A stretch of DNA of 64,000 nt from Paracoccus sp. M683 (GTDB taxonomy: Bacteria > Pseudomonadota > Alphaproteobacteria > Rhodobacterales > Rhodobacteraceae): positions 252,226 to 316,225 of the forward strand of contig NZ_VKDF01000001.1 of assembly GCF_007096355.1 (NCBI RefSeq), written 5' to 3'. Below, piece after piece: positions 42,891 to 53,550 of this stretch. The translations under genes and the position numbers were made by a program. How positions within the stretch are numbered: the first letter of the stretch is position 1; the number at the start of each line of letters is the position of its first letter. The notes below the pieces were generated by a model. It saw only the letters and a list, made by a program, of their open reading frames with translations. It did not search any database and was not told the DNA's origin.

Positions 42891-43613
42891 TCAATCGGGC
42901 AGCACCCGTGCCTCGCCCGCCTGCATCCCCTCGCCCAACCGATCAAACCGCACATAGGCAATGGCCCGACCGCCGGATTGGGTGAACAGCGTCCCGGCCT
43001 CGCGCCCGTCAGCCATCAGGATCGGGGTGCCCACGGGTGCCGCGCCCTCGATACGCAGGGTCCGCAAACCCTTGCGCAATTCGGTCTTGTGTTTCATCCG
43101 GGCGGTGACCTCTTGCCCGACATAGCAGCCCTTGCGGAAATCGACGCCGTGCAGGCGCTCGAAACCGGCCTCCAAGGGGTAGGTGTCGTTGGGGATCAAC
43201 TCGATCAAGGTTTCGGGGATGGTGTTGGCGACACGGATCGCATCCCAATCGCTGCCGTCATCACCCGCGCGGCCATACAGCCGCCAGCCAAGCGCCGGGT
43301 GGCGCGGGTCGGCTATAGCACCGTCAGGCGCGGGGCCGGTGCCGCGCGCGACGGTCAGGTCAGTCTGTTCAAGCCCGACCTTGGCGCGCAGCTTATACAT
43401 CGTCAGGCGGCGCAGAAGGTCGTCGGACAGGCGGGCATCCACATCCAGCAACAGGCTGTCGCCATCAGGGACGGTCAGGAAATCGACCAGATATTTACCC
43501 TGCGGGGTCAGCAGCGCCGACCAGGCGGGGCCGTGCGAGATTTCATTGGTGACGAGGTTTTGCAGAAACTCGATGCGATCCTCGCCGCTGATGCGGATGA
43601 TGGTGCGGGTCAT
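42891..43613 (-). CDS. ygfZ: folate-binding protein YgfZ
   Basis: 240 aa GcvT-like protein that helps repair or assemble certain iron-sulfur proteins in a folate-dependent way. The family signature KGCYVGQEVTARM with its essential cysteine is at about residue 160. N-terminal LQNLVTNEI and LLTPQGKYLVDFLTVPDGD fit. It begins 5 bases after the MsbA-like gene. Confidence 0.9.
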   Translation of the reverse strand: MTRTIIRISGEDRIEFLQNLVTNEISHGPAWSALLTPQGKYLVDFLTVPDGDSLLLDVDARLSDDLLRRLTMYKLRAKVGLEQTDLTVARGTGPAPDGAIADPRHPALGWRLYGRAGDDGSDWDAIRVANTIPETLIELIPNDTYPLEAGFERLHGVDFRKGCYVGQEVTARMKHKTELRKGLRTLRIEGAAPVGTPILMADGREAGTLFTQSGGRAIAYVRFDRLGEGMQAGEARVLPD

Positions 43614-43618
43614 GCCGG

Positions 43619-45361
<1,743 letters not shown>

Positions 45362-45554
45362 GCCCGTCCGTTTCAAACGCGATGCCCCTTCTGTTAGCGC
45401 AGGCAGGCGCATGGCGGCAAGGCAAGGCCCACGCCAAGCGCCGGATGTTTCGTGGCAAGGACCGCAACGGTCACGCCGCAGCAGTGGTCCGCCACAAGTT
45501 GACGCCGCCGCGCCCGAGGCTTAGCGATGGCCGGAAACAAGTCAGGTCCCCGAC

Positions 45555-46727
45555 ATGAGCCTTTCCGCCGGCCACCCGATCATCGCCATTCCCGGCCCCT
45601 CGCCCGTGCCCGCCCGCGTGCTGCGGGCGATGCATCGGGTCTCGCCCGACATCTATGGGGCCGAAGTGCTGGCCGTCGTTCAGAACGTTGTGGCCAGGTT
45701 GAAGCAACTCGCCGGCACCGCCGCCCATGTCGCACCCTATATCGGCAATGGTCATGCCGGGTGGGAGGCGGTGACGTCGAACCTGTTCAACCGCGACGAC
45801 CGCGTTCTGGTGATCCAATCGGGGCATTTCGGGCGCAGCTGGGCCGATGTGATGACCCGGCAGGGCGTGGCGGTCGAGGCGATGGATTTCGGCCTTGCGC
45901 CGCCCGATCCTGCCCGCCTGGCCGAGCGCCTTGCCCGCCCCGATGCGGCCGGCATTGTCGCGGTCTGCGTCTGCCAGACCGATACGGCCAGTTCCGCGCG
46001 GGCCGATATTCAGGCGCTGAAGGCGGCGATGGGCGATCATCCCGCGCTGCTGGTGGTGGATGCCATCGCCTCGCTTGGCTGCGCGCCGATGAAAATGGAC
46101 GATTGGGGCGTCGATGTGCTGATCGCCGCCAGCCAGAAGGGGCTGATGTGCCCGCCCGGCCTGTGCTTTGCGTGGTTCTCGGACCGGGTGGTGCGGCGTG
46201 GGCGGACGGGGCTGACCACGCCCTATTGGGACTGGCACCCCCGTGCAACGACGGATGCCGCCTGGCAATTCTGGGGCGGAACGCCGCCGGTCCAGCTGGT
46301 CTATGCGCTGGACGAGGCGCTGCGGATGTTGCTGGAGGAAGAAGGGCTGGAGGCCGCTTGGGCGCGGCACGAAACGCTGGCGCGGGCTTGCTGGGCGGCG
46401 TTTGATGCATGGGGCGCGGGCAATCCGGCGATCCGGCTGGTGGTTGCCGATCCCGAATGCCGGGCGCATGCGGTGACGGCGGTGCAGTTGCCGCAGGCAG
46501 ATGAGTTGCGCGCCTGGCTGACCGAACGGCTTGGCGTGACGCTTGGCGTCGGGCTGGGCGCGGCCGATCCCGCAAATGCGCTGCGCGTGGCCCATATGGG
46601 CCATGCCAACGCGCCGATGCTGCTGGGCACGCTGGCCTCGATGCAGGCGGGGATGACCGCGCTTGGCATTGCCCATGGCCCCGGTGGGATCGACGCCGCC
46701 ATCCGCGTCATCGCCGAGCGGGCCTAG
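45555..46727 (+). CDS. class V aminotransferase (alanine-glyoxylate/serine-glyoxylate type)
   Basis: 390 aa fold-type I PLP enzyme. N-terminal PGPSPVPARVLRAMHRVSPD and YIGNGHAGWEAVTSNLF are typical of the alanine-glyoxylate and serine-glyoxylate group. The PLP lysine is about Lys195 in AASQKGLMCPPGL, preceded by VVDAIASLGCAPM. Which amino donor it uses cannot be told. It is monocistronic and ends in a hairpin that overlaps its stop codon. Confidence 0.88.
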   Translation: MSLSAGHPIIAIPGPSPVPARVLRAMHRVSPDIYGAEVLAVVQNVVARLKQLAGTAAHVAPYIGNGHAGWEAVTSNLFNRDDRVLVIQSGHFGRSWADVMTRQGVAVEAMDFGLAPPDPARLAERLARPDAAGIVAVCVCQTDTASSARADIQALKAAMGDHPALLVVDAIASLGCAPMKMDDWGVDVLIAASQKGLMCPPGLCFAWFSDRVVRRGRTGLTTPYWDWHPRATTDAAWQFWGGTPPVQLVYALDEALRMLLEEEGLEAAWARHETLARACWAAFDAWGAGNPAIRLVVADPECRAHAVTAVQLPQADELRAWLTERLGVTLGVGLGAADPANALRVAHMGHANAPMLLGTLASMQAGMTALGIAHGPGGIDAAIRVIAERA

Positions 46728-46737
46728 AAAGGCCCGC
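46718..46737. terminator. hairpin between convergent genes
   Basis: GCGGGCCT-AGAA-AGGCCCGC, perfect 8-base stem covering the aminotransferase stop. No T-run; may act in both directions. Confidence 0.5.
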
Positions 46738-46747
46738 GCCACCCGCT

Positions 46748-47653
46748 TTATTCCGCTGGCAGCGCGGTCAGGAACCGCTTGACCAGTTCGGCCGAATTGG
46801 TGGCGGCCAGCGACATGAACACGCCCATCTCGTTCTCGCCCTCGCCGCCGCCCGCCAGATCGGACAGCGACCGAAAGGCGATGAACGGCACCTGGTTCGA
46901 CCAGGCGACCTGCGCCACGGCCGCCGATTCCATGTCGACCACCTGCGCCTGGAAGGTGCCGAAAATCCAGTCGCGAACCCCGGCATTGTCCAGAAATGCC
47001 GAACCGGACACGCCGTTGCCGCCGACATGGATCTGCGGCGGCTGCGACAAGCAGGCATTCTCGGTATTGCATTCGGCCAGATCGGTCTCGGCCGCCACCG
47101 CCCGCGCGGTTTCCAGCATCGCCGCATCGGCGGGGAACCAGAAATGCCGCTCTGGCTCGCCCCGATCCGAGGCAACGCTGATCTCGCGCGTGAAGATCAT
47201 GCCGTAATTGGGAAAGGGCGATTCCATGAAGGACGGAATGGCGAACTGGCCGTCAGTCTCGCGCGCAAGCACGGTTTCCAGATATTGCCCCCATTGTTCG
47301 GACACCACGACATCACCGATGTTCAGCGCCGGATCGACCCCGCCCGCTATGCCCGAAAAGACGATGGCCGAGATGTCGAAATGATCCAGCGCCAGCTGCG
47401 TTGTCATGGCCGCATTCACCATCGACACGCCGGAGAGGAACAGCACCACATCCTTGCCGCCCAACCGCCCGGTCACAAATTCCGAGCCGTTGATCACCTG
47501 TCGCTCGGCCCCTTCCAGATCCGCCTGAAGGCTGACCCATTCTGGCTGAAAGGCCGACATGACGGCGATCCGAGGGGCGCTGTCCTGTGCCAGGGCCGGA
47601 CCGGCCAGCAGGATCAGTGCGGCGGCCCATGCAGGGTGACGAAATGTGGTCAT
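46748..47653 (-). CDS. exported MTA/SAH nucleosidase-like phosphorylase-fold protein
   Basis: 301 aa protein of the purine nucleoside phosphorylase/MTAN superfamily: IAVMSAFQPEWVSLQ, VFSGIAGGVDPALNIGDVVVS (ribose/purine loop), VDMESAAVAQVAW and FRSLSDLAGG carrying the catalytic Asp. Unlike cytoplasmic MTAN it has an N-terminal signal peptide (PAWAAALILLAGPALAQ), so it should act in the periplasm, and an insert of about 60 residues after residue 130. The start follows GGAGGATCCG. Probably a nucleosidase for scavenged nucleosides; the substrate is open. Confidence 0.82.
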   Translation of the reverse strand: MTTFRHPAWAAALILLAGPALAQDSAPRIAVMSAFQPEWVSLQADLEGAERQVINGSEFVTGRLGGKDVVLFLSGVSMVNAAMTTQLALDHFDISAIVFSGIAGGVDPALNIGDVVVSEQWGQYLETVLARETDGQFAIPSFMESPFPNYGMIFTREISVASDRGEPERHFWFPADAAMLETARAVAAETDLAECNTENACLSQPPQIHVGGNGVSGSAFLDNAGVRDWIFGTFQAQVVDMESAAVAQVAWSNQVPFIAFRSLSDLAGGGEGENEMGVFMSLAATNSAELVKRFLTALPAE

Positions 47654-47812
47654 CGGATCCTCCGGTCGCGGTGTCATGGCACTCTGCCCCAGCCAGCCGG
47701 CCTTGCCAATCGCCACAACCGCGGCAATTGCCGGAAACCATTCCAGTCATTGCACCCTTGCCAGCCGCAAAATCTTGGCAAGCTAATCGCGCATATCAAC
47801 GCGCAGCGCCCC

Positions 47813-48050
47813 ATGCGTCTGACAAGACAACTTTCCTGCCTCGCCCTTCTTGGCGCCCTTGCCGCCTGCGGCGAACGAGATGAACATCGACAATGACGGC
47901 GGCGGCAGGTTCAGCGGCAGTGCCGGCATGGAGCTGACCGAGGCCGATCTGCGCCAGAATATCGGGGTGATGATCTGCGACGGTGCCGAGCCCAGCAACC
48001 TGCAACTGCGGACCTTGGAAAACACCTGGATCTTCAGCGGCAATTGCTGA
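47813..48050 (+). pseudogene. frameshifted small lipoprotein (candidate)
   Basis: Frame 1 from the ATG reads MRLTRQLSCLALLGALAACG, a good lipoprotein signal with lipobox LAAC, but stops after 27 residues. An overlapping frame continues NEMNIDNDGGGRFSGSAG and then ELTEADLRQNIGVMICDG to IFSGNC at the stop. Joining them needs one frameshift at about 47870-47896. Either the gene is broken or there is a sequence error. If neither, the second frame (ATG at 47880) would be a 56-aa protein without signal. Confidence 0.45.
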
Positions 48051-48123
48051 GGGATTTTGTGGCGCATTGCCGGTCTTTCTGCCCCTGCGTCACACCTTGC
48101 CCAATGCGCGCGCCCCTCGCATA

Positions 48124-48139
48124 TTGACGCGAACGTCAA
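48124..48139. promoter_or_regulatory. palindrome upstream of nitronate monooxygenase gene
   Basis: TTGACG-CGAA-CGTCAA, perfect 6-base arms ending one base before the ribosome site GGGAGGG. The form resembles operators of MerR-type regulators of acyl-CoA catabolism, but this is only a likeness. Confidence 0.45.
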
Positions 48140-48151
48140 GGGAGGGACTTC

Positions 48152-49120
48152 ATGCTGCCACCGATTCTGCAAAACCTGCGCATCCCCGTGGTTGCGTCAC
48201 CGATGTTCATCGTATCGAATCCCGATCTGGTGATCGCGCAATGCAAGGCCGGCATCGTTGGCAGCTTTCCGGCGCTGAACGCCCGCGAAAAGGACGGCGA
48301 TCCCATCCAGCTGGAAGCCTGGCTGACCCGCATCAACGAAGAGCTGGACCGCCACAACCAGTCCAATCCCGACCATCCCGCCGCGCCCTTTGCGGTGAAC
48401 CAGATCGTCCATCGCAGCAATGCAAGGCTGGAGCGCGATATCGAGATCTGCCACCGCTACCGCGTGCCGATCTGGATCACCTCGCTTGGCGCCCGGACCG
48501 AGGTGAACGACGCCGCCCATGATTGCGGCGGCATTGCGCTGCACGACATCATCAACAACGTCTTTGCCAAGAAGGCGATCGAGAAAGGCGCCGACGGCCT
48601 GATCGCGGTGGCAGCAGGCGCCGGTGGCCATGCCGGCCCGCAATCGCCCTTCGCGCTGATCCAGGAGATCCGCGAATGGTTCGACGGCCCGCTGCTGCTG
48701 TCTGGCGCCATCGCCACCGGCCGCGCGGTGCTGGCTGCCCGTGCCATGGGCGCCGACCTGGCCTATATCGGCAGCCCCTTCATCGCCACGACCGAGGCGA
48801 ACGCCCAGCCCGAATACAAGCAGATGATCGTCGATTCCGGCGCGATGGACATTGTCACCTCGTCGCTGTTCACCGGGGTTTCGGGGAATTACCTCGCGCC
48901 CTCGATCCGCAATGCGGGGCTGAACCCGGACGATCTGGAACATGCTGATGTCAGCACCATGAATTTCGCCCAGGGCTCGTCCAAGCCAAAAGCCTGGAGC
49001 ACGATCTGGGGCTCGGGCCAGGGCATCGGCGCGGTGCGCGAGGTGGTCCCCGCAGCCGCCCTGATCGACCGCCTGGCCCGCGAATACGCCGCTGCCAAAG
49101 CAGAACTGGCCAGTATGTAA
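48152..49120 (+). CDS. nitronate monooxygenase/2-nitropropane dioxygenase-like flavoprotein
   Basis: 322 aa FMN-dependent TIM barrel. N-terminal IPVVASPMFIVSNPDLVIAQ, central AVAAGAGGHAGPQSPFALI, and phosphate-binding LLLSGAIATGRAVLAARAMGADLAYIGSPF match the NMO family. It would oxidise alkyl nitronates, though some homologues act on other substrates. Strong ribosome site GGGAGGGAC; a bidirectional terminator follows the stop directly. Confidence 0.9.
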   Translation: MLPPILQNLRIPVVASPMFIVSNPDLVIAQCKAGIVGSFPALNAREKDGDPIQLEAWLTRINEELDRHNQSNPDHPAAPFAVNQIVHRSNARLERDIEICHRYRVPIWITSLGARTEVNDAAHDCGGIALHDIINNVFAKKAIEKGADGLIAVAAGAGGHAGPQSPFALIQEIREWFDGPLLLSGAIATGRAVLAARAMGADLAYIGSPFIATTEANAQPEYKQMIVDSGAMDIVTSSLFTGVSGNYLAPSIRNAGLNPDDLEHADVSTMNFAQGSSKPKAWSTIWGSGQGIGAVREVVPAAALIDRLAREYAAAKAELASM

Positions 49121-49127
49121 CCTGATG

Positions 49128-49162
49128 AAAAGGCCCGCCAACGACGATCTGGCGGGCCTTTT
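49128..49162. terminator. bidirectional terminator
   Basis: AAAAGGCCCGCCA / TGGCGGGCCTTTT, perfect 13-base stem with a 9-base loop between convergent genes; T-runs in both directions. Confidence 0.9.
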
Positions 49163-49180
49163 CGGTGACTTTGCGGGGGC

Positions 49181-49537
49181 TCAACTGCCGTTCAGCGGCG
49201 CAAAGGTCGTCGCCTGGCCGGTCACGGTCAAAATGCCGCCGTCACGCTGGAAATTATACAGCGTCCCGGCATGGCCGGGCAGCGAAAAGCTGACATCGTC
49301 CCCCTCGCCCAAGGCCATGATCAGGTGCTGCGGCTCGCCGGGTGCCGCATCGCTGACATAGGTTGCGACAACCTCATAGGCGCCATCGGCCCCATCGGTG
49401 AAATAAACGCTCATATCGACCGCCTCGCCCTGCAAGGTCGCGCCGCTGTTCGGCGCGGTCAGGGTGACGCTGTCGGCCAGAACGGCGGCGGGGGCAAGGG
49501 CGGCAAGCACAGCGGCAATGGCAAGTCTGGTGGACAT
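49181..49537 (-). CDS. small exported protein of unknown function
   Basis: 118 aa with a clear signal peptide (LAIAAVLAALAPAAVLA), mature part about 97 residues, no cysteine and probably beta-rich (SVTLTAPNSGATLQGEAVDMSV, YEVVATYVSDAAPGEPQHLI). Not recognised. It faces away from a LysR regulator, which may control it, and ends at the shared terminator. Confidence 0.72.
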   Translation of the reverse strand: MSTRLAIAAVLAALAPAAVLADSVTLTAPNSGATLQGEAVDMSVYFTDGADGAYEVVATYVSDAAPGEPQHLIMALGEGDDVSFSLPGHAGTLYNFQRDGGILTVTGQATTFAPLNGS

Positions 49538-49593
49538 CGGGATCTCCGGTTCAGGTGCAATGTTGCGATGGCTGGAGAAATAGGGGCTTTGTG

Positions 49594-49604
49594 TTCATAA
49601 TGAA
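49594..49604. promoter_or_regulatory. LysR-type operator candidate
   Basis: Perfect palindrome TTCAT-A-ATGAA in the AT-rich divergent region 33 bases before the LysR gene. It could serve autoregulation and control of the exported protein. Confidence 0.4.
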
Positions 49605-49636
49605 AATTGATTGCCAGTATAGTCAGGATAATCTGA

Positions 49637-50554
49637 ATGGATATTCAACGCGCTGATCTGGGCCTTTTGGTGTCGCTGGATGCGCTGCTTGGCGAACGCA
49701 GCGTGACCGCGGCGGCCCGCCGCCTTGGCATCAGCCAGCCCGCCCTGTCGGCACAGCTGGCCAGACTGCGCGACCTGCTGGGTGATGATATTCTGGTGGG
49801 CAATGCGCATGGCATGGTGCCCACCCCCCGCGCGCAGGCCATGCAACAGCCGCTGCGGATGCTGTTGCAGGATATGTCCGACCTGATCTTTGCGGAAACC
49901 GCCTTTGACCCGGCCACCAGCAATCGGCATTTTCACATCGCAACGACCGACGTTTCGCTGGCCGTGATCCTGCCGCCGGTCCTTCACGCGATCACGACGC
50001 AGGCGCCGCATCTGCGGATCACCACTGGCGCGCTGAATCACGACAGAATGGTGACCGAGGCCGAGACCGGAAAGCTGGACCTTGCCATCACCGCCGCCAG
50101 CCGGATCCCGGCGGCCTTTCAGACCACGCGCCTGCTGCAAAGCCCGAATTGCGTCGCCTGGCGCAAAAACCATCCCGACCTGGGCGACCGCATCACGCTG
50201 GATGATTTCTGCCGCTTGCCGCAGCTGAACGTCACCCCGGTCGAGGGCAGCTTTACCGGCCCCGTCGACCGCCTGCTGCACGATCTGGGCAGGAAACGCC
50301 GCGTCAGCGTCTCGATCACCAGCTATGTGCTGGCGCCGGCGCTGTTGCGATCATCCGATTTCATCGCCGTCCTGCCCAGCATTCTTGCCACCGATGACAA
50401 GGCCGGGCTTGTCGCCGCACCCCTGCCCTTCGAGCAGACCCCGCCCGACATCAACATCGGCTGGCACCCCCGCTATCGCAACGACCGCGCACATCGCTGG
50501 CTGCGCCAAACCATCATCGAAGCCTGCCGCGCGCTGGAGCGCCACAACGACTGA
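49637..50554 (+). CDS. LysR family regulator (NodD-like subgroup)
   Basis: 305 aa: helix-turn-helix at about residues 8-65 (RSVTAAARRLGISQPALSAQLARLRDLLGDDIL) and a PBP2-type effector domain (LQSPNCVAWRKNHP, DFIAVLPSILA). The early PTPRAQAMQQPLRMLL segment fits the NodD/LeuO-like branch. Target unknown; the divergent exported protein is the nearest. Ends at a strong shared terminator. Confidence 0.9.
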   Translation: MDIQRADLGLLVSLDALLGERSVTAAARRLGISQPALSAQLARLRDLLGDDILVGNAHGMVPTPRAQAMQQPLRMLLQDMSDLIFAETAFDPATSNRHFHIATTDVSLAVILPPVLHAITTQAPHLRITTGALNHDRMVTEAETGKLDLAITAASRIPAAFQTTRLLQSPNCVAWRKNHPDLGDRITLDDFCRLPQLNVTPVEGSFTGPVDRLLHDLGRKRRVSVSITSYVLAPALLRSSDFIAVLPSILATDDKAGLVAAPLPFEQTPPDINIGWHPRYRNDRAHRWLRQTIIEACRALERHND

Positions 50555-50568
50555 GAACCACGCATGAA

Positions 50569-50596
50569 AAAGGCCGGCCGAAACCGGCCGGCCTTT
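50569..50596. terminator. bidirectional terminator
   Basis: AAAGGCCGGCCG-AAAC-CGGCCGGCCTTT, perfect 12-base stem between the convergent LysR and peroxiredoxin genes. Confidence 0.9.
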
Positions 50597-50615
50597 CCTG
50601 GATCAGTGGACAGGC

Positions 50616-51104
50616 TCAGGCGTGTTCCAGCAGCGCCTCGCCACCCGAAATGGTGCATTGACCGGGCGAATCCTCGATCTGGATCACCTCCAGCACGCCA
50701 TCGGTGGCCAACATCGCGCAACGCTGGCAACGGCCATAAAGACCCGCCGGCGGCGCATCAAAGGCCAACCCCATGGCGCGGGTCACGCTGCCATCGGCAT
50801 CGGCCAGAATCTCGATCCCGGCCTTGTCTGCGCCCGTCGCCTTGGCCCAGGCATCAGCGACAAAGGCATCATTCACCGTCAGGCAAATGATCCGCTCGAC
50901 GCCCTTGGCGCGGAACTGGTCGGCCGTGCGGATAAAGCTGGGTATATGCGCTGTCGAGCAGGTGCCGGTATAAGCACCCGGCAGACCGAACAGCACGATC
51001 CGCCCCTGTGCCAGCTGGTCCATCCCGACCGTTTCGGGGCGGCCATTCTGGTCCAGACGCATCAAGGCGCCCTCGGGCAGCTTGTCACCGGCTTTGATCG
51101 TCAT
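50616..51104 (-). CDS. peroxiredoxin, Prx5 type
   Basis: 162 aa thiol peroxidase. Peroxidatic Cys49 lies in PGAYTGTCS, the family form of PxxxTxxC, and the C-terminal GQCTISGGEALLEHA contains a possible resolving cysteine. Additional cysteines occur in GRCQRCAML. It reduces hydrogen peroxide and alkyl peroxides using glutaredoxin or thioredoxin. Start follows GGAGAGAGCG. Confidence 0.92.
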   Translation of the reverse strand: MTIKAGDKLPEGALMRLDQNGRPETVGMDQLAQGRIVLFGLPGAYTGTCSTAHIPSFIRTADQFRAKGVERIICLTVNDAFVADAWAKATGADKAGIEILADADGSVTRAMGLAFDAPPAGLYGRCQRCAMLATDGVLEVIQIEDSPGQCTISGGEALLEHA

Positions 51105-51182
51105 CGCGCTCTCTCCATGAATTGCAACGGATTCGCGGCGACTATAGGGTGCGGCCGGGGATCAGACCAGCAGGGGCAGACC

Positions 51183-52385
51183 ATGCGCATCGTCATCGTC
51201 GGGGCAGGACAGGCAGCGGCCTCAATGGCGGCACGGCTGCGCGCCAAGGGGCATGACGGGCCTCTGACGGTGATCGGCACCGAACCCGTCGCCCCCTATC
51301 AACGCCCGCCGCTGTCCAAGGCCTATCTGTTGGGTGAAATGGGGCTGGACCGGCTGATATTGCGGGGCGAGGACTGGTGGCCCGAGAACGGCATCGACCT
51401 GCGCCTTGACGAAACCGCAACCGCCGTCGACCCGGCCAAGCGGATCCTGACCACCGACAAGGGCAGCCACCCCTATGACGCGCTGGCCCTGACCCTGGGG
51501 GCCACGCCGCGCCGCCTGCCCGCCGCGTTGGGCGGCCATCTGCCGGGCACATTCACCATCCGCAGCCTTGCCGATGTCACCGCCATTGCCCCGCTGATCC
51601 GGCCCGGCGCGCGGATGATCGTCATCGGCGGCGGCTATATCGGGCTGGAGGGTGCGGCCGTCGCCCGCAAGCTGGGCCTCGATGTCACACTGGTCGAATC
51701 GGCCCCGCGCATCCTTGGCCGCGTCGCCGCCGCGCCGACCGCCGACATGATCCGGGCCCTGCATCAGGCCCATGGCACGACGATCCTGGAAAACACCGCC
51801 CTGACCCGGATCACCGGCACCGACCGCACCACCGGGGTCGAGTTGGCCGATGGCCGCCACCTGCCCGCCGAGGTGATCGTCCAGGGCATCGGCATCACCC
51901 CCGACACCGATCTGGCCGCCGCCGCCGGGCTCGTGATCGACAACGGCATCGCCACCGATGCCCATTGCCGCACATCCGATCCGCATATCTGGGCCGCAGG
52001 CGATTGCGCCAGCTTCCCGCAAAACGGCGATCGCATCCGGCTGGAAAGCGTCGGCAATGCCATCGACATGGCCGAGGCCGCCGCCGACAACATCCTGGGC
52101 GCCAATACCCCCTATGCCGCAAAACCCTGGTTCTGGTCCGACCAGTTCGACGCCAAACTGCAAATCGCGGGCCTCAACAGCGGCTATGACCAGACCATCA
52201 CCCGCCCCGGTGAAACCGACCAATCCGGCTCGGTCTGGTATTTCCGCGCAGGCCAGCTGATCGCCGTCGACGCGCTGAATGACGCCCGCGCCTATATGGT
52301 CGGCAAGCGCCTGATCGAGGCCGGCCGCACCGCACCGCCCGAAACCATCGCAACCGCCCCCGACCTGAAGGCCCTGCTGAAATGA
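51183..52385 (+). CDS. ferredoxin reductase-like FAD oxidoreductase
   Basis: 400 aa NAD(P)H-dependent flavoprotein of the rubredoxin/rhodocoxin reductase type. FAD motif VGAGQAAASMAARL at the N-terminus, PYQRPPLSKAYLLGEM, NAD motif VIGGGYIGLEGAAVARKLG, and IWAAGDCASF. It normally feeds electrons to a ferredoxin serving a P450 or ring hydroxylase; no such partner is next to it. The frame is open far upstream, but the ATG of MRIVIVGAG with AGGGGCAG before it is the clear start. Confidence 0.92.
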   Translation: MRIVIVGAGQAAASMAARLRAKGHDGPLTVIGTEPVAPYQRPPLSKAYLLGEMGLDRLILRGEDWWPENGIDLRLDETATAVDPAKRILTTDKGSHPYDALALTLGATPRRLPAALGGHLPGTFTIRSLADVTAIAPLIRPGARMIVIGGGYIGLEGAAVARKLGLDVTLVESAPRILGRVAAAPTADMIRALHQAHGTTILENTALTRITGTDRTTGVELADGRHLPAEVIVQGIGITPDTDLAAAAGLVIDNGIATDAHCRTSDPHIWAAGDCASFPQNGDRIRLESVGNAIDMAEAAADNILGANTPYAAKPWFWSDQFDAKLQIAGLNSGYDQTITRPGETDQSGSVWYFRAGQLIAVDALNDARAYMVGKRLIEAGRTAPPETIATAPDLKALLK

Positions 52386-52455
52386 CCCTCGCTTTGATCC
52401 AAATATCCTCGGGGGGAAGCCCCAAAGGGGCTGGGGGGCAGACTGCCCCCCGGCG
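52386..52455 (+). repeat. intergenic repeat copy C with two hairpins
   Basis: Identical over 25 bases (52386-52410) to copy B, starting at the base after the oxidoreductase stop. Hairpins AGCCCC-AAA-GGGGCT (52418-52432) and GGGGGGCA-GAC-TGCCCCCC (52433-52451) follow. It may act as a terminator before rsmD. Confidence 0.8.
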
Positions 52456-52464
52456 ACATCGGCC

Positions 52465-53031
52465 ATGAGGATCGTCGGCGGCACCCTGCGCGGGTTGAAA
52501 CTGACCGAACTGGGCGAGGGCGACGCCAGCGCCCATCTGCGCCCCACCACCGACCGCGTGCGGGAATCGATCTTCAACCTGCTGATCAACGGCACCCATG
52601 GCAACCCGATCCCCGATGCCCGCGTGCTGGACCTGTTCGCCGGCACCGGCGCCCTGGGGCTAGAGGCGCTGTCGCGCGGGGCCTCCCGCGTGGCCTTCGT
52701 CGATGACGGGGTCAAGGCGCGCGCCCTGATCCGCAGCAATATCGAGAAAGCCCGAGCCATGGGCATCACCGACCTGTGGCGACGCGACGCCACCGAACTG
52801 GGCGAGAATCGCGGCGCACCTTACGGGCTGATCTTCCTCGACCCGCCCTATGGGCAGGCCCTGGGCGAAAAGGCCATCGCCTCGGCGCTGGCCGGCGGCT
52901 GGATCGCCCCCAACGCCCTGATCGTATGGGAGGAATCGCGCGCGCCCATCATCCCCGCCCCGTTGGTGCAAATCGACCAGCGCCGATATGGCGACACGTT
53001 GGTGACGCTGGCGCGTATGTCAGCAATGTGA
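52465..53031 (+). CDS. rsmD: 16S rRNA (guanine966-N2)-methyltransferase
   Basis: 188 aa SAM-dependent enzyme. N-terminal MRIVGGTLRGLKL, LRPTTDRVRESIFNLL, SAM loop VLDLFAGTGALGLEALSRGA and catalytic FLDPPYG are diagnostic. It methylates G966 of 16S rRNA in the 30S subunit. It follows repeat C, which probably separates it from the upstream transcript. Confidence 0.95.
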   Translation: MRIVGGTLRGLKLTELGEGDASAHLRPTTDRVRESIFNLLINGTHGNPIPDARVLDLFAGTGALGLEALSRGASRVAFVDDGVKARALIRSNIEKARAMGITDLWRRDATELGENRGAPYGLIFLDPPYGQALGEKAIASALAGGWIAPNALIVWEESRAPIIPAPLVQIDQRRYGDTLVTLARMSAM

Positions 53032-53109
53032 CTCTGCGTGACAGCCCTGTGGCTTGCGCGGATGAGGGTTCCGGGCTCATCTCGGGCCAGTCAAAACATG
53101 AGGCAGATC

Positions 53110-53487
53110 ATGAAACGCAAAACCGCCGCCGTCGCCACCCTCAGCCCGATCCTCTTCGCCCTGGCCTTTGGCGCCTATGCCCAGGACAGTGGCGATGCCG
53201 GCCAAGACATGACCAGCGCGGCGGACGATGCAACCTCGGCCTATACCGAGGCGATGACCCAGATGCACGAGGACATGATGGTCGAGCCGACCGGCGATGC
53301 CGATGTCGATTTCGTCCGCGGAATGATCCCGCATCACGAAGGCGCGGTGGCCATGGCCCGGATCGTGCTGGAACATGGCAAGGACCCGGAAATCCGCAAA
53401 CTGGCCGAAGAGGTCGTTGCCGCGCAGGAATCCGAGATCGAGATGATGCGGAAATGGCTGGTCGATAACGGCCACGCTGCCGATTGA
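53110..53487 (+). CDS. DUF305 family exported protein
   Basis: 125 aa with signal peptide (MKRKTAAVATLSPILFALAFGAYA) and one DUF305 domain with VRGMIPHHEGAVAMARIVL and the Met/Glu-rich ESEIEMMRKWL. The paired His and Met-rich motifs suggest copper or metal binding, as proposed for the ferritin-like DUF305 group. The ATG of MKRKTAA follows GAGGCAG. A solitary gene here. Confidence 0.87.
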   Translation: MKRKTAAVATLSPILFALAFGAYAQDSGDAGQDMTSAADDATSAYTEAMTQMHEDMMVEPTGDADVDFVRGMIPHHEGAVAMARIVLEHGKDPEIRKLAEEVVAAQESEIEMMRKWLVDNGHAAD

Positions 53488-53550
53488 TCGCCACCTGATC
53501 GCAACCGCGTCAGCCGCGCCCGGCCAGATCCCGGCCGGACGCCGTGGATT

